Positions 26,701 through 34,660 of a stretch of DNA of 64,000 nt are shown here, piece by piece (within the stretch, counting starts at the first letter, position 1; the number at the start of each line of letters is the position of its first letter). The notes under the pieces are model-generated. The model was not told the origin of the DNA. It saw only the letters and a list, made by a program, of their open reading frames with translations, and made no database searches. This DNA is from Tetragonia tetragonoides (taxonomy: Eukaryota; Streptophyta; Magnoliopsida; Caryophyllales; Aizoaceae), in the NCBI GenBank assembly GCA_038025085.1, contig CM076144.1, positions 43,745,001-43,809,000 on the forward strand, given 5' to 3'. Position numbers and translations under genes: made by a program.

Positions 26701-29700
26701 TTGAGAGGCTTATTGTTATCTTCTTATTTATCCAATACAAATTATTACATGCATTTTTTCATGGTTTAAACTTATGATGTTTTAAGTGTGTATCCTTTAT
26801 AGGTACTTAACTTGCATGTAACTTGAAGCACGATTAAACTTGCTATATCATAAGTTTGATAAATTATACTCATAGTAGATGTCTAATAGGTTATTGCAAG
26901 CCAAAACTCTTGAGTTTTGTTCTTTTATCCTAGGATGGCAATGTGGTAGAGCTATAGGTGCTATTAGATTAAAAAGTTGTAATAAATCATAGCCTTCATA
27001 GTTGACATTTCGCATCTAGAAATACAACGTGCAGCTCAGATAACCACCTTGGTGCAACTATAACCTTGGCCCATCAATCTTGACCAAACAGCTTCTTTGA
27101 ACTGGATGAAAGGATTCTCACAGGGTTGAGGTATATGGTTTTTCCTTTGAAAATTTTTGGGGACATAGTATTATTATGTGCCATGAAACAAAAATTTCGC
27201 CCAGTCTGCTTTCGCAACCCTCCATAAGTTTATGGTATGCAGCGAACAAGTCCCTGCAACTTTGTCGGGTTGTACTTGAAGTCAACTCTTTAATAGTGGG
27301 AACAGTTTCGTCATAAAAATATCTTGAAAGACCAAGAAGTGCATAGATGTCATATAATGAGATGGATACTTCGCCTTTCGCAATGTGCAGGGTATTTGTC
27401 TTAGGGCCCCAAAATTCCCACACAGTTTTTATGATGTTAGGGAACTTGTCATAGAGGAAAAGTGAAGCATACACGGCATCAAATATTCGAACCTTGTCAA
27501 GCTCCTTCTAGCACCGAGCCATGATCAATTTACATTACCAATAATAAGCTGGTAACACTTTCGACACAAATTTAAAACCTTGTTGACTGTCATCTTTGAG
27601 GTAACCCAAGTGCCTCATTTTGATATCAAATAAGCAAATTGCGGGAGTATACATCTTTGTACTTAAGGAATCCAGACGTATAAGCATAATCACCGGAGTA
27701 ATTATCACAAGAATCATCCCCTAAGTATTTATCATAAGAATCATCCATGGAGTATGTAAGAATTATCGTAAAGTCACTACTCCCTTGCATGCACCAGCAC
27801 CACATATTTTTTTATGATATCATTGATGAAATCAACAATCGATTCAAGGACCACTGATGTATGTTTTATTTTCTTTTTTTTTATTATATAAGAGAAAATT
27901 TTATTAATCAATTGGTAAAGAATACAAAAAGGTGGAGGATAAGGTATCCTCAGTATAAACGGAAAACTATATACACATCACGCCAAATCGGCCAATGTAT
28001 GTTTTATTTTCTTTTCTTCTGTTTTTTTTTTTTTTTTTTGTATGCACGACATCTTTTATCCTACATCGCTGGGGCAATCATCCATCATGGTTTACTTTCA
28101 CAGGCCACGAGATTAACAAAAAAAATTATTTGTTCATCTCATCAAACAATGGAGACAAGGAAACAACACTATATGCTCGACGCCCAAAGTCACAAGGGAC
28201 CAAGTCATCAATGTATATACAAGCTCATTCCGATTCTGCTTGTTGGTTGAAAGACAACACAATAACTGGAGAATTTACTCTAGTATCAAACCACCCGAGG
28301 GTTAAAGGACCAAAATTATAAGATACTGCATCATGACGTAGTATCCTCAAAGAAATCATGGGACGACTTCAAATTTAGTGGAGAATTTTCCTTTAAACCT
28401 TGTTATTGGGAATGTGCAGAAGACATATTGGCTCGGTGCAAGAAGGAGCTTGACAAGGTCCGAATATTTGATACCGTGTATGTTTCACTTTTCCTTTATG
28501 ACAAGTTCCCTAACATCATAAAAACTGTGTGTGAATTTTGGTCTCCTGAGACAAATACCCTGCACACCGCGAAAGGCGAAGTATCCATCTCATTATATGA
28601 CATCTATGCAATTCTTGGTGCATCTTTCAGGAAATTGTTTAACGAAACTTTTCCCACTATTAAAGAATTGACTTCAAGTACAACCCGACAAAGTTGCAGG
28701 AACTTGTTCGTTGTGAACCATAAACTTATGCAAGATTGCAAAAGCGCGAAATTTTGGTTTCGTGGCATAGAAACATACTATGTCTCCAAAAAAATGTCAA
28801 AGGAAAAACCATATGCCTCAACCTTGCGAGAATCCTTTCATCCATTTCATAGAAGCTTCTAAATGGGCAAAATGGACTAAGACATATCTTAGCATTCACC
28901 TCGTTGGCTTTGTACTACATTTTTTCATGGTTTAAACTTATGAAATTTTAAGTGTGTAGCCTTGTAGGTACTTAACTTGCATGTATTGAAACACGACTAA
29001 ATTTGATAAATCATAAGTTTGATAAATTGTAAGATGTCTAATAGGTTATTGGAAGCCAAAACTCTGAGTTTTGTTCTTTTATCCTGGGATAGCAATGTGG
29101 TAGAGCTGTAGTTGCTATTAGATTGGAAAGTTCTAATAAATCATGGCCATCATAGTTGACATTTCACATCTAGAAATACAGCGAAGTTGCAGCTCAGATA
29201 AACACTCGGTGCAACTATAACCTTGGCCCACTAATCATGACCAGACAGCTCTCGACAAAGAGTGGGAATAATGCAGCATAAATTTGATATCCCTACCTCC
29301 CAACCCCCACTTGGTAAGCCATACCTTAACAACATTGTAGTATACATCTTTCCAATTGAGGCACCCCAATCTCTCCTGAGAAACCCTCAAACAAGTCCCA
29401 ATATAGATTCAAGGGAGACAATGGCAGAGCAGGTAGAATTTCCCTTTTTTTTTTTAGATAAAGAGAAAGATTATATTAATGAAGAAACCAATTTACAGCA
29501 AGAGAGAGGATAAGGCATCCTCTACAGTAAACAAGTTACAAAAGAGACCAATTTCTTTGAATCTCTGTAACAGTGTAATCCCGAACAGCAGCTTTAACCC
29601 ATAACAAAGCCAAGTAGGTGATCTTCCCCCAACGCAGTGAAGGAGGGATTGACACCCCTTTGAATAACCGAGCATTCCTCTCCAACCAAATACCCCATAC

Positions 29701-32393
29701 GATTGCAAAATAAACATTACGCCACCACTACGTCCTCTCCTTCCCACCCCTAGAACCCCCAAATTGAATCTGCACGAACGCTGCCATACTAGAAGGGGAA
29801 GCCCACAACTCTCCGAACAACGTATACCAGAAGCTACAAGCCACAGGACACTCAATAAATAGATGCAACGATGTCTCACTACTAACCCGGCAAAGCAAAA
29901 CCATCCCTGGCCTCCTCCTCCGCCTTATATCATTTGTGTTGACCCTATCTAGTACCAAAGTTCACACAAAAGCCCTTACCTTGAGAGGCATCTTCGCTTT
30001 CCAAATGAAATCAGCCAAAGGAAAACGGGGGAGAGGAGTCCCCAAGCACCGAAGGACGGACTTGCAAGAAAATTCCCCCGAGGGATCGCCGACCCACCTC
30101 CTAGAGTCCTCCGAGCTTGAAAGTTGAATGGGATCTACAAGTTCCAGGAGGGAGGTAAGCTCCTTCATCTCTCTGTCATGAGATGGTCTACGTAAATACA
30201 AGTTCCGCGATCCACTGTCTACCAAGAGAAAAGCAGCAACAACAGCCCCATGTAAAGTGGACAGCCGGAATAACCGAGGGAACCTTATGCAGAAAGGATG
30301 ATCACCTCGCCAAGTATCCTCCCAAAATCTAACACGCAAACCATTCCAGAGTGCAAACTCAACCTAAGTATGAATTGTGAGGATACTTGTGAAATGAACT
30401 TCCACGGGCATGTGTGGAGCTCCCTGAAATCTGCGCATCCCACCCATTCTGTTGCAACCCCTACCGACTCCGAATAACCCGATGCCAAAGGCTATTTGGG
30501 TCTTGCGGAAAACGCCAAAGCCACTTACCAACAAGAGCAATATTCTTAGCCACTAACCCGCTCACACCTAATCCCCTTTCCTCCTTAGGACGACACACCG
30601 TATCCCAACTCACCAAGTGTTCCCTCCTATCCCCATCAGCACCAGACCACAAGAAATCCCTCATAAGCTTCTCAATTCTACGCGCCAAAGCCACTGGTAT
30701 ACGGAACAAAGAGAGGTAATACAAGGGAATACTAGAGAGACAAGACTGGATAAGAGTAATCCTGCCCCCAAAGGAGAAATAGACCCTTTTCCACCCATCC
30801 AAGCGCTTGGAAACTCGCTGCACTACAGGTTCCCAGAACGCCTACGAATGAGGATTACCTCCCAAAGGCACTCCCAAGTACGTGAGCCGCCACCCTTGTA
30901 CCTGACAACCTGCTAAGCCTGCTGCCATTACCAAGAAATCATCACCCACATTAATCCCAGCCAAACTGCATTTAGCAAGGTTAACCCGCATCCCTGAGAC
31001 CAACTCAAAAATCTGCAATCATCACGTTCTTGAATTTCTCAATATCAACCGCGAGAAAAAGCATAGTGTCATCCGCGAATTGAAGATGTGAAACGTGTAC
31101 CCCTTCACGTCCTGCCTTTAAACCCTCAACCACACCCACCTCCACACCCCTCTCCAGCATCCTATTGAGCACATCCACCAAGAGAGTAAACAGGAAGGTG
31201 ATAAGGGGTCCCCCTGCCTCAGTCCCCTAGAGGAAGACAACCACTCCCTAGGTGCACCATTAATTAACACAGAAAAGTGTGCATCCGAAAAACAGCCCCT
31301 AATCCACCGTCTCCAGAGCACCCCGAAACCTTTCCTCTCCAACACCATATCAAGGAAACGCCAAGTCACTCTTTCGTAAGCTTTCTCAAAATCCAATTTG
31401 AAGACGACACCTTTGCCACCTCTTCGTCTAACATCATCCACCGTCTCGTGTGCCACCAAAGCAGCATCCAAAATCTGTCTCCCCTCCACAAAAGCACTCT
31501 GAGAATAGGAAATGGTAGTAGACAGAACTTCCCCTACCCGTAGCGAAAGCACCTTTGTTAAGATCTTATATACACTGGTAACAAGACTAATGGGGCAAAT
31601 TCCTCTCAATTAAATTGGATATATCCTCAACTTCTCACGATATGCTGCCCCTCTCTCTCTCTCTCCTCTTTTATATCATTTCAACAAAATAATCACATCT
31701 GAACTTGAAAGGTTTTTGCAATGGTTTCTCATCTGCACACACACGCCCACTCAAACCCTTACTTTTCCACAGTTAGCACCTTTAGTTCAAACTAACACTA
31801 TCATCTTTCTCTTAGTAATGTCTTTCAAAAATAATCACATTCCAGGCAATGCTTAGGTCTCAAAGTGCAACTACCATCATTTCATGAACTCAATCAAGCT
31901 CCCACTGGCATTATAACCAAATAGCTAAAACTTACACAAATTGGACGAAAATATAACATATAACTAAAAAAGACACAAATTGAAGAAACAAGAACATATA
32001 ACACACAAACAAATACCCTAACATCAATATAACACCAAAAATAACAACAAAAACCCTAAAATTGAACAGAATTGGCAAAAACTAACCAATATTCCTCAAA
32101 TCCTGTAAATACTCCTTCATAGCAGACTCTTCTTTAAGAATCAAATTCAACGTCTTAGTCGACTGATGAGACTCAGACGAAACGAACAGCGCTTCCAAAA
32201 GCCGATCAGCGCCAAGCCGTATATCAGCAATTAAACGAGCTGCTTGCCTTAGCCGATCCATCGCCATTGCCACCTGTTTCGGCGGCGCTTCTCCCGTTGT
32301 TGTCGATGTTTCCGCCGGAGATGGCGGCGTTGCCGTGATTTGCTGTTGTTGTTGTTGCGGTTGTTGTTGTTGTTGTTGCGGTTGTTGAAGCAT
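5539..32393 (-). CDS. MED27: Mediator of RNA polymerase II transcription subunit 27 (seven exons)
   Basis: MED27 is a subunit of the nuclear Mediator complex, which bridges transcription factors and RNA polymerase II. I recognise it from plant MED27 landmarks: a Gln-rich N-terminus, [20 protein letters not shown] in exon 1, [15 protein letters not shown] in exon 2, [18 protein letters not shown] in exon 3, and a C-terminal [11 protein letters not shown] with LPPVHRPYR. Exons run 32393-32087, 25490-25325, 12579-12141, 6170-6111, 6015-5947, 5857-5814 and 5707-5539. All introns are GT/AG, and codons split at three of the six junctions rejoin correctly (G|GA, AG|G, AG|C). The total is 1254 nt, 417 residues plus stop, with no internal stop. 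The C-terminal Cys-X2-Cys and later His-X3-Cys look metal-binding, as in the Med27 C-terminal domain. Introns 1-3 are very long and full of LINEs, but all exons look intact. The start is the ATG before the Gln stretch. Splice sites come from reading, not from transcripts. Confidence 0.93.
5814..5857 (-). CDS. MED27: MED27 exon 6
   Basis: A 44-nt exon between attgaag and gtgacg. It encodes [14 protein letters not shown] plus two bases of the next codon. It matches the conserved HWI(C/S)SYQ block just before the C-terminal Cys pair, and the split AG|C Ser codon rejoins with exon 7. Confidence 0.87.
5947..6015 (-). CDS. MED27: MED27 exon 5
   Basis: A 69-nt exon between tttgtag and gtatgg. It encodes [20 protein letters not shown] plus three residues, matching the ALQYFLG segment of plant MED27. 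Phase is 0 at both ends. Confidence 0.88.
6111..6170 (-). CDS. MED27: MED27 exon 4
   Basis: A 60-nt exon too short to stand out as an ORF. The acceptor tttgtag|GGAGG and donor ATTACG|gtaatg frame [20 protein letters not shown], which matches the conserved Med27 segment after SPDE. Phase is 0 at both ends. Confidence 0.9.
6171..7771. other. MED27 intron 3, 3' part
   Basis: AT-rich intron sequence. No transposon protein or RNA gene recognised. A run of 16 C at 7772-7787 marks the edge of the LINE remnant that follows. Confidence 0.5.
7788..10060 (-). mobile_element. Degenerate L1-type LINE (ORF1 end, endonuclease, RT) in MED27 intron 3
   Basis: The minus strand, read across many frameshifts, gives LINE motifs in order. 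From the upper end these are the ORF1-ORF2 linker near 9710-9970, then an RT start like EKAP..DGFTM near 8600, and the RT catalytic region IQFADDT near 7960. It stops inside RT at the C16 run, so the 3' half and A tail are missing. It is the most decayed LINE in the window and so probably one of the oldest insertions. It lies in sense orientation to MED27. Confidence 0.75.
8041..8072. repeat. 7-bp microsatellite (CCACACT)n
   Basis: About 4.5 perfect copies of CCACACT inside the decayed LINE. Confidence 0.85.
10065..10328 (+). pseudogene. Possible gene-exon fragment, unrecognised (87 aa)
   Basis: This plus-strand frame reads [20 protein letters not shown] and continues with a Tyr/His/Pro/Ser-rich stretch ([18 protein letters not shown]), ending with a stop at 10326-10328. 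Composition differs from the surrounding AT-rich intron and from the LINE next to it, and looks like the low-complexity tail of a plant regulatory protein. I do not recognise it. It could be a transduced or retroposed exon, or chance. Confidence 0.2.
10442..10486 (-). mobile_element. LINE 3' tail remnant
   Basis: A T run followed by GAGATAAGAAAAAGAATTTT matches the 3' terminus (A tail plus AATTTTCTTATC) of the minus-strand LINE family. Almost nothing of the body remains. Confidence 0.5.
10490..12140. other. MED27 intron 3, 5' part
   Basis: No gene recognised apart from the possible SINE near 11200. The minus-strand ORF at 10932-11177 is hydrophobic, low-complexity AT-rich sequence. Confidence 0.4.
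11190..11345 (-). mobile_element. Candidate tRNA-derived SINE
   Basis: On the minus strand, GATAGAGTGTGGTTTACCAA resembles a tRNA D-arm/A box. About 30 nt later comes GGTTCAGTTCC, one mismatch from the B box GGTTCRANTCC. Between them is a Met-like anticodon arm (CCAACCATGAGGTTG). The spacing fits a pol III promoter in a tRNA-derived SINE. No A tail or target duplication was identified. Confidence 0.35.
12141..12579 (-). CDS. MED27: MED27 exon 3
   Basis: The acceptor is ttgcag|GCTGG and the donor is GATGAG|gtagtc. The 439 nt encode the central part of the protein, starting with [18 protein letters not shown] and a basic KKRC motif and ending ...AVAFFSPDE. An acidic, Ser-rich variable stretch follows the KKRC motif. 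The phase fits exon 2 (AG|G Arg codon) and exon 4 (phase 0). Confidence 0.93.
12580..14590. other. MED27 intron 2, 3' part
   Basis: No gene or clear transposon. Around 14190-14260 a minus-strand LINE-like tail (AAATGTATTAAATTTTATCT) is visible but without coding similarity. Confidence 0.4.
14600..14885 (+). mobile_element. 5'-truncated LINE 3' end
   Basis: The plus strand reads [38 protein letters not shown], then stop, then TTCAATAAAACTTTTCTTTATC and an A-rich tail. It is the same C-terminus seen in the minus-strand LINEs. Only about 280 bp remain. It lies antisense to MED27. Confidence 0.8.
14886..15667. other. MED27 intron 2 segment
   Basis: AT-rich, no gene. Two passages (14950-15000 and 15245-15300) are inverted relatives sharing AAGTGAAAATGTTCTCAAAAGT-type sequence around '(T)AGGTGCCACC', hinting at a small decayed inverted-repeat element. 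Confidence 0.3.
15668..17122 (-). mobile_element. 5'-truncated L1-type LINE (RT end to 3' tail)
   Basis: Minus-strand motifs in order: FWEPV near 17080, [38 protein letters not shown], the zf-RVT block ([11 protein letters not shown]...NTHDML...[15 protein letters not shown]) and WLERNSRIF. It ends AATAAAATTTTTTCTTATCT plus A's. A 338-residue stretch stays open. The 5' truncation falls in RT. It lies in sense orientation in MED27 intron 2. Confidence 0.88.
17123..18860 (-). mobile_element. LINE fragment with duplicated 3' end
   Basis: This is a second minus-strand LINE copy. RT motifs near 18730-18830 ([13 protein letters not shown]) are followed by [13 protein letters not shown], zf-RVT remnants ([20 protein letters not shown]) and the 3' end. 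The last 190 bp or so occur twice: 17205-17345 and 17385-17510 share CCCCAAATCGTTGAA, GTCAGACAGAGGCACCCC and AAAGAGAAGCCAAATAAACC. Confidence 0.75.
18861..19677. other. MED27 intron 2 segment
   Basis: AT-rich, with no gene or element recognised, up to the target duplication of the next LINE. Confidence 0.4.
20401..21385. mobile_element. 985 bp hAT-like insertion inside LINE ORF1
   Basis: It is flanked by an 8 bp direct repeat GCTCCAAG (20393-20400 and 21386-21393), and its removal restores the LINE frame. The left end (CTATGTTACATGGACTCGGG) continues with GTGTCGGGTGCGGGTACG-type repeats common in plant hAT-related elements. The right end is not a clear inverted match. Inside is a tandem duplication of about 380 bp. 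There is no transposase. The class (hAT) is inferred from target duplication length. Confidence 0.65.
20485..21241. repeat. Tandem duplication of about 380 bp
   Basis: Copies 20485-20866 and 20868-21241 are nearly identical, from GTCCTAAAGTTGGACA to GATGAGAGAGAAAC. Each ends with a leader-like AAACCCTAAAGTTAAGCG and contains ATTCAATAAAAGAAGC. Confidence 0.9.
21765..25009 (+). pseudogene. LINE ORF2 (endonuclease, reverse transcriptase, zf-RVT), frameshifted
   Basis: The endonuclease starts [12 protein letters not shown] and shifts frame near 22000-22070. It continues with GGDFNA (about 22150) and the terminal SDHC motif (about 22420). A deletion or frameshift lies near 22800-22890. RT motifs follow: [45 protein letters not shown], then another frameshift near 23610 and the catalytic FADDLLMF (about 23725). 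The zf-RVT region ([38 protein letters not shown]) precedes a last frameshift near 24720 and the ending up to the stop at 25009. At least four breaks make it non-functional. Confidence 0.88.
25325..25490 (-). CDS. MED27: MED27 exon 2
   Basis: The acceptor ttag|GAAGG and donor ACAAG|gtgag bound 166 nt. The translation reads [36 protein letters not shown], then [17 protein letters not shown], the most conserved block of plant MED27. It lies only about 135 bp beyond the 3' end of the plus-strand LINE and just before a LINE tail at 25548, so it is an exon island between two insertions. Confidence 0.94.
25548..25925 (-). mobile_element. 5'-truncated LINE 3' end in MED27 intron 1
   Basis: The minus strand reads [47 protein letters not shown] and ends at an A tail (T's at 25548-25555). 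It is the same family as the 15668 copy, about 370 bp long. Confidence 0.82.
26091..26713 (-). mobile_element. 5'-truncated LINE with probable target duplication
   Basis: A LINE 3' part in minus orientation: zf-RVT remnants near 26530-26690, then [23 protein letters not shown] sequence and the tail. TGTTATCTCCTT (26079-26090) and TGTTATCTTCTT (26714-26725) are a likely 12 bp target duplication with one mismatch. Highly mutated. Confidence 0.78.
26752..27092. repeat. Left direct repeat flanking plant-mobile-domain pair
   Basis: About 340 bp from CATTTTTTCATGGTTTAAAC to TTGACCAAACAGC, matched in the same orientation by 28915-29251 at roughly 85-90% by eye. Neither end has a typical TG...CA. 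Confidence 0.8.
27093..27530 (-). pseudogene. Plant mobile domain (PMD/MAIN-like) pseudogene, left arm
   Basis: The minus strand reads [57 protein letters not shown]. This is the N-terminal part of the plant mobile domain (aminotransferase-like, PF10536), found both in host MAIN/MAIL proteins and in transposons. A stop replaces a codon after ARC and no full-length frame exists. It is an inverted copy of 28430-28862. Confidence 0.7.
27857..28015 (-). mobile_element. Very short (about 115 bp) LINE insertion with 21 bp target duplication
   Basis: A 21 bp sequence beginning ATGTATGTTTTATTTTC stands at 27857-27877 and again at 27995-28015. Between them are a T run, ATATAAGAGAAAATTTTATTAATC and about 80 bp of LINE 3' UTR/C-terminus in minus orientation. 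The duplication is identical, so this insertion is recent. Confidence 0.88.
28360..28862 (+). pseudogene. Plant mobile domain (PMD/MAIN-like) pseudogene, right arm
   Basis: The plus strand reads [73 protein letters not shown] and ends with a stop at 28860-28862. It covers only the first part of the domain (the usual domain is over 300 residues), so it is truncated. It lies antisense to MED27 within intron 1. Confidence 0.72.
28915..29251. repeat. Right direct repeat flanking plant-mobile-domain pair
   Basis: Direct copy of 26752-27092. The two PMD arms between the repeats are inverted to each other while these flanks are not. Confidence 0.8.
29443..31615 (-). mobile_element. 5'-truncated L1-type LINE (RT to 3' end) in MED27 intron 1
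   Basis: Minus-strand order: [59 protein letters not shown], a frameshifted FADDT region near 31060, [33 protein letters not shown], the zf-RVT region ([21 protein letters not shown]) and the tail AATATAATCTTTCTCTTTATC plus A's. It spans about 2.2 kb with several frameshifts, is truncated within RT, and lies in sense orientation to MED27. Confidence 0.88.
32087..32393 (-). CDS. MED27: MED27 exon 1
   Basis: The exon encodes the initiator Met, a polyglutamine/Pro-rich stretch of about 20 residues, a Ser/Thr-Pro segment, then the conserved helical start of the Med27 domain ([18 protein letters not shown]). It ends after one base of a Gly codon at the donor ATTG|gttagt. The CAA/CAG run may vary in length between alleles. 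Confidence 0.93.
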
Positions 32394-32587
32394 TTTCTCT
32401 CTCCTCGTTAGACGGAGTAATAGTGTAATGCAGGTTACGGTGGAGTGGAATACTAGTGCCTATGTAAAATTCTGGAGGCTCGTTCGACTGAAGTGAAGCA
32501 ACACGGCTATGGTTGTTGGACTTGGAGAGAGTTTTGTTGGAGAGGTCCAACTTTGATCATTTCTCACAAAATCAATGTCTTTAGGGA

Positions 32588-32597
32588 CCATATATAA
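32588..32597 (-). promoter_or_regulatory. Putative MED27 TATA box
   Basis: On the minus strand the sequence TTATATATGG lies about 195 bp upstream of the MED27 start codon. That would place the transcription start near 32560, giving a 5' leader of roughly 165 nt. This is inference from sequence and position only. Confidence 0.4.
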
Positions 32598-34660
32598 GCA
32601 ACTAAAGCAAGTATATTTTTCACAGAAAAAAATAAAGTTTTGAATAATAAAGGGTATTTAACATGTGTTAAATAGCTAGAGTTTTGTTGGCATTAGAATT
32701 TAATATTTTTTTTAGTATTCAAACTCCAATATAACTGCTTTATACATCTCCCAAAATAATAATATTTACACTACTATATTCGCATCGAAAAGTATTTGAG
32801 AATGAAATGCATTTACGGTATGTTTACAATAAATGTATAAAATTGTATCTAAATAATTTTTACAAAAAATGATATTTAATATAAAAGAAAAAGATAAAAA
32901 CATATAGATTTTAACTGATTGCTCGTATATTATAGCTATAATTTTATTAGAAAAATTGGATGTGAACAATTCTACATTTTAGTGGTCTTACAAAAATAAT
33001 CTCATATAATCGTGGGAGAACATGGCGTTTATCTACGAGGACAGTGATGGGCGTGAAAAGTTGCGTTGATGAAGATAAATGGGGTGGTGTTGTCTCCTAG
33101 TTGCAACACATTTGAGAGGTTGATACTTTAGTTTCGTTTCTCTATGTTAGTGTAGGTAATAAATAAAGTGCAAATGTTTTTTCAATGTTAATTAATTAAG
33201 GCATTACGTAAGTCTTATGATAGGCACTTAATTGGTATTAAAAAGCTAAACAGTATAGAGTATTCGGTTGGTTTATGTGAAGATTGATGATTGTGTCAAC
33301 CATTGCATTATATTTTCAAAAGAGTTAAGGAGTAGAGAAGTGTCTAAAATGTTTAGATGATGAAAAGAAAAGGATAGGAAGCTAAACGAGTCATACAACT
33401 AATCCGACTATACCTTCCTTTAGCTCCAAGAATACAAAGAATGCTCATGTCTTTAAATTTAAATATTTAATAGTGCAAATGTGATGGCATGACTAAGATC
33501 ATGAAAGTCAAATCATGTAGGGTAGTCAAACTAAAAACAACTACACGTCTAACTTCCACAGAAGTGTCTTTAAAATCTTTTCTCGATTTAATTCATTCAT
33601 CATATCCTCTCATAGACAATTATAATGTGATAACAAATGCTTCCAAGCAATGGTCTTGTTTTTGCTCTTTGGATTACAATAAACTAGCTCTCATTCTCCC
33701 TCGTTGATTGTTGATATTTTTTACACCTAGGATTGCAAGCAAACCAAAGCAAAATTGAATATATCGTGTATGGCATTCGACTCATTTATTAAACAAGCCA
33801 TCATATTGGTGCTCATACTTCGCTCGTTTGTTATTGAACGAGCTCTAAACAAGTTTTGACTGAATATAATCAATTATTTACTTTCCGCTAGTGAGAATTC
33901 TATCTTTCAAGGTACTATAACCATCAAATACTAAACGAGTTAACTAGTTTATCAAACGAGCATTATTGAATTGGTCCTCGTGCTCAACTCGTTTATTACT
34001 GAGTGAGTTTTGAACAAGTATATTCGTCCTTACGAGTGCATTGACTCGTTTGCGACCCTATTTATACCTATCCTTGTCGAATTAGTAGCTCAGAAACTAA
34101 AAGTCTATCTCGCACAGAGGACTACCTTGCGAGCACAAATTTGTTAATCTAGCAGATTTCAGGTGATTAGTAGTTTAAAGATTCTACGTCGGATTCTTTT
34201 AGTCATCTTGTATATCTCTACATTTTCAGGTATAATTTAAACCTACAAAAAAAAAGGAAAAAATATTCAACTTACCTTTTGGTACATTTTTAGTTAATCA
34301 ATAATTTTGGAACCCTCAAATAGTAACGTAACAACGTGATCAGTGTAATTATTACTTATATGATGAAAATGTGAGTTAATTTCAAAAGCATTTGACACTG
34401 GTTTCTCATGTTTGAGTAATGTTTATACCCCTTGATTATTCCTAGTTTCTCATATTTGAGTAATATTTATACCCCTTGATCATTCCTAGCCTTTTATTAC
34501 CTTAGTGATTATGATAAAAAAATTATCTAACTTTTTAAGTTTAGTTTCTCCAAATACGATCATGATATGCCTAATGGGGTTGAGCTCATTAATCCTCAAA
34601 AAGAAGGTTGAGAGGATGGAAAAATGGTCGAGGGTATTGTTTTTTTTTTTTTTCTTTTTT
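32598..34660. other. Intergenic upstream of MED27
   Basis: AT-rich with no gene recognised. A patch at 33780-34060 has repeated CTCGTTT/AAACGAG motifs, a decayed dispersed repeat. At 34401-34488 a 44 bp unit is tandemly duplicated. Confidence 0.45.
34401..34488. repeat. 44 bp tandem duplication
   Basis: GTTTCTCATGTTTGAGTAAT at 34401 recurs at 34445 (GTTTCTCATATTTGAGTAAT). The two 44 bp units differ at three positions. Confidence 0.92.
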
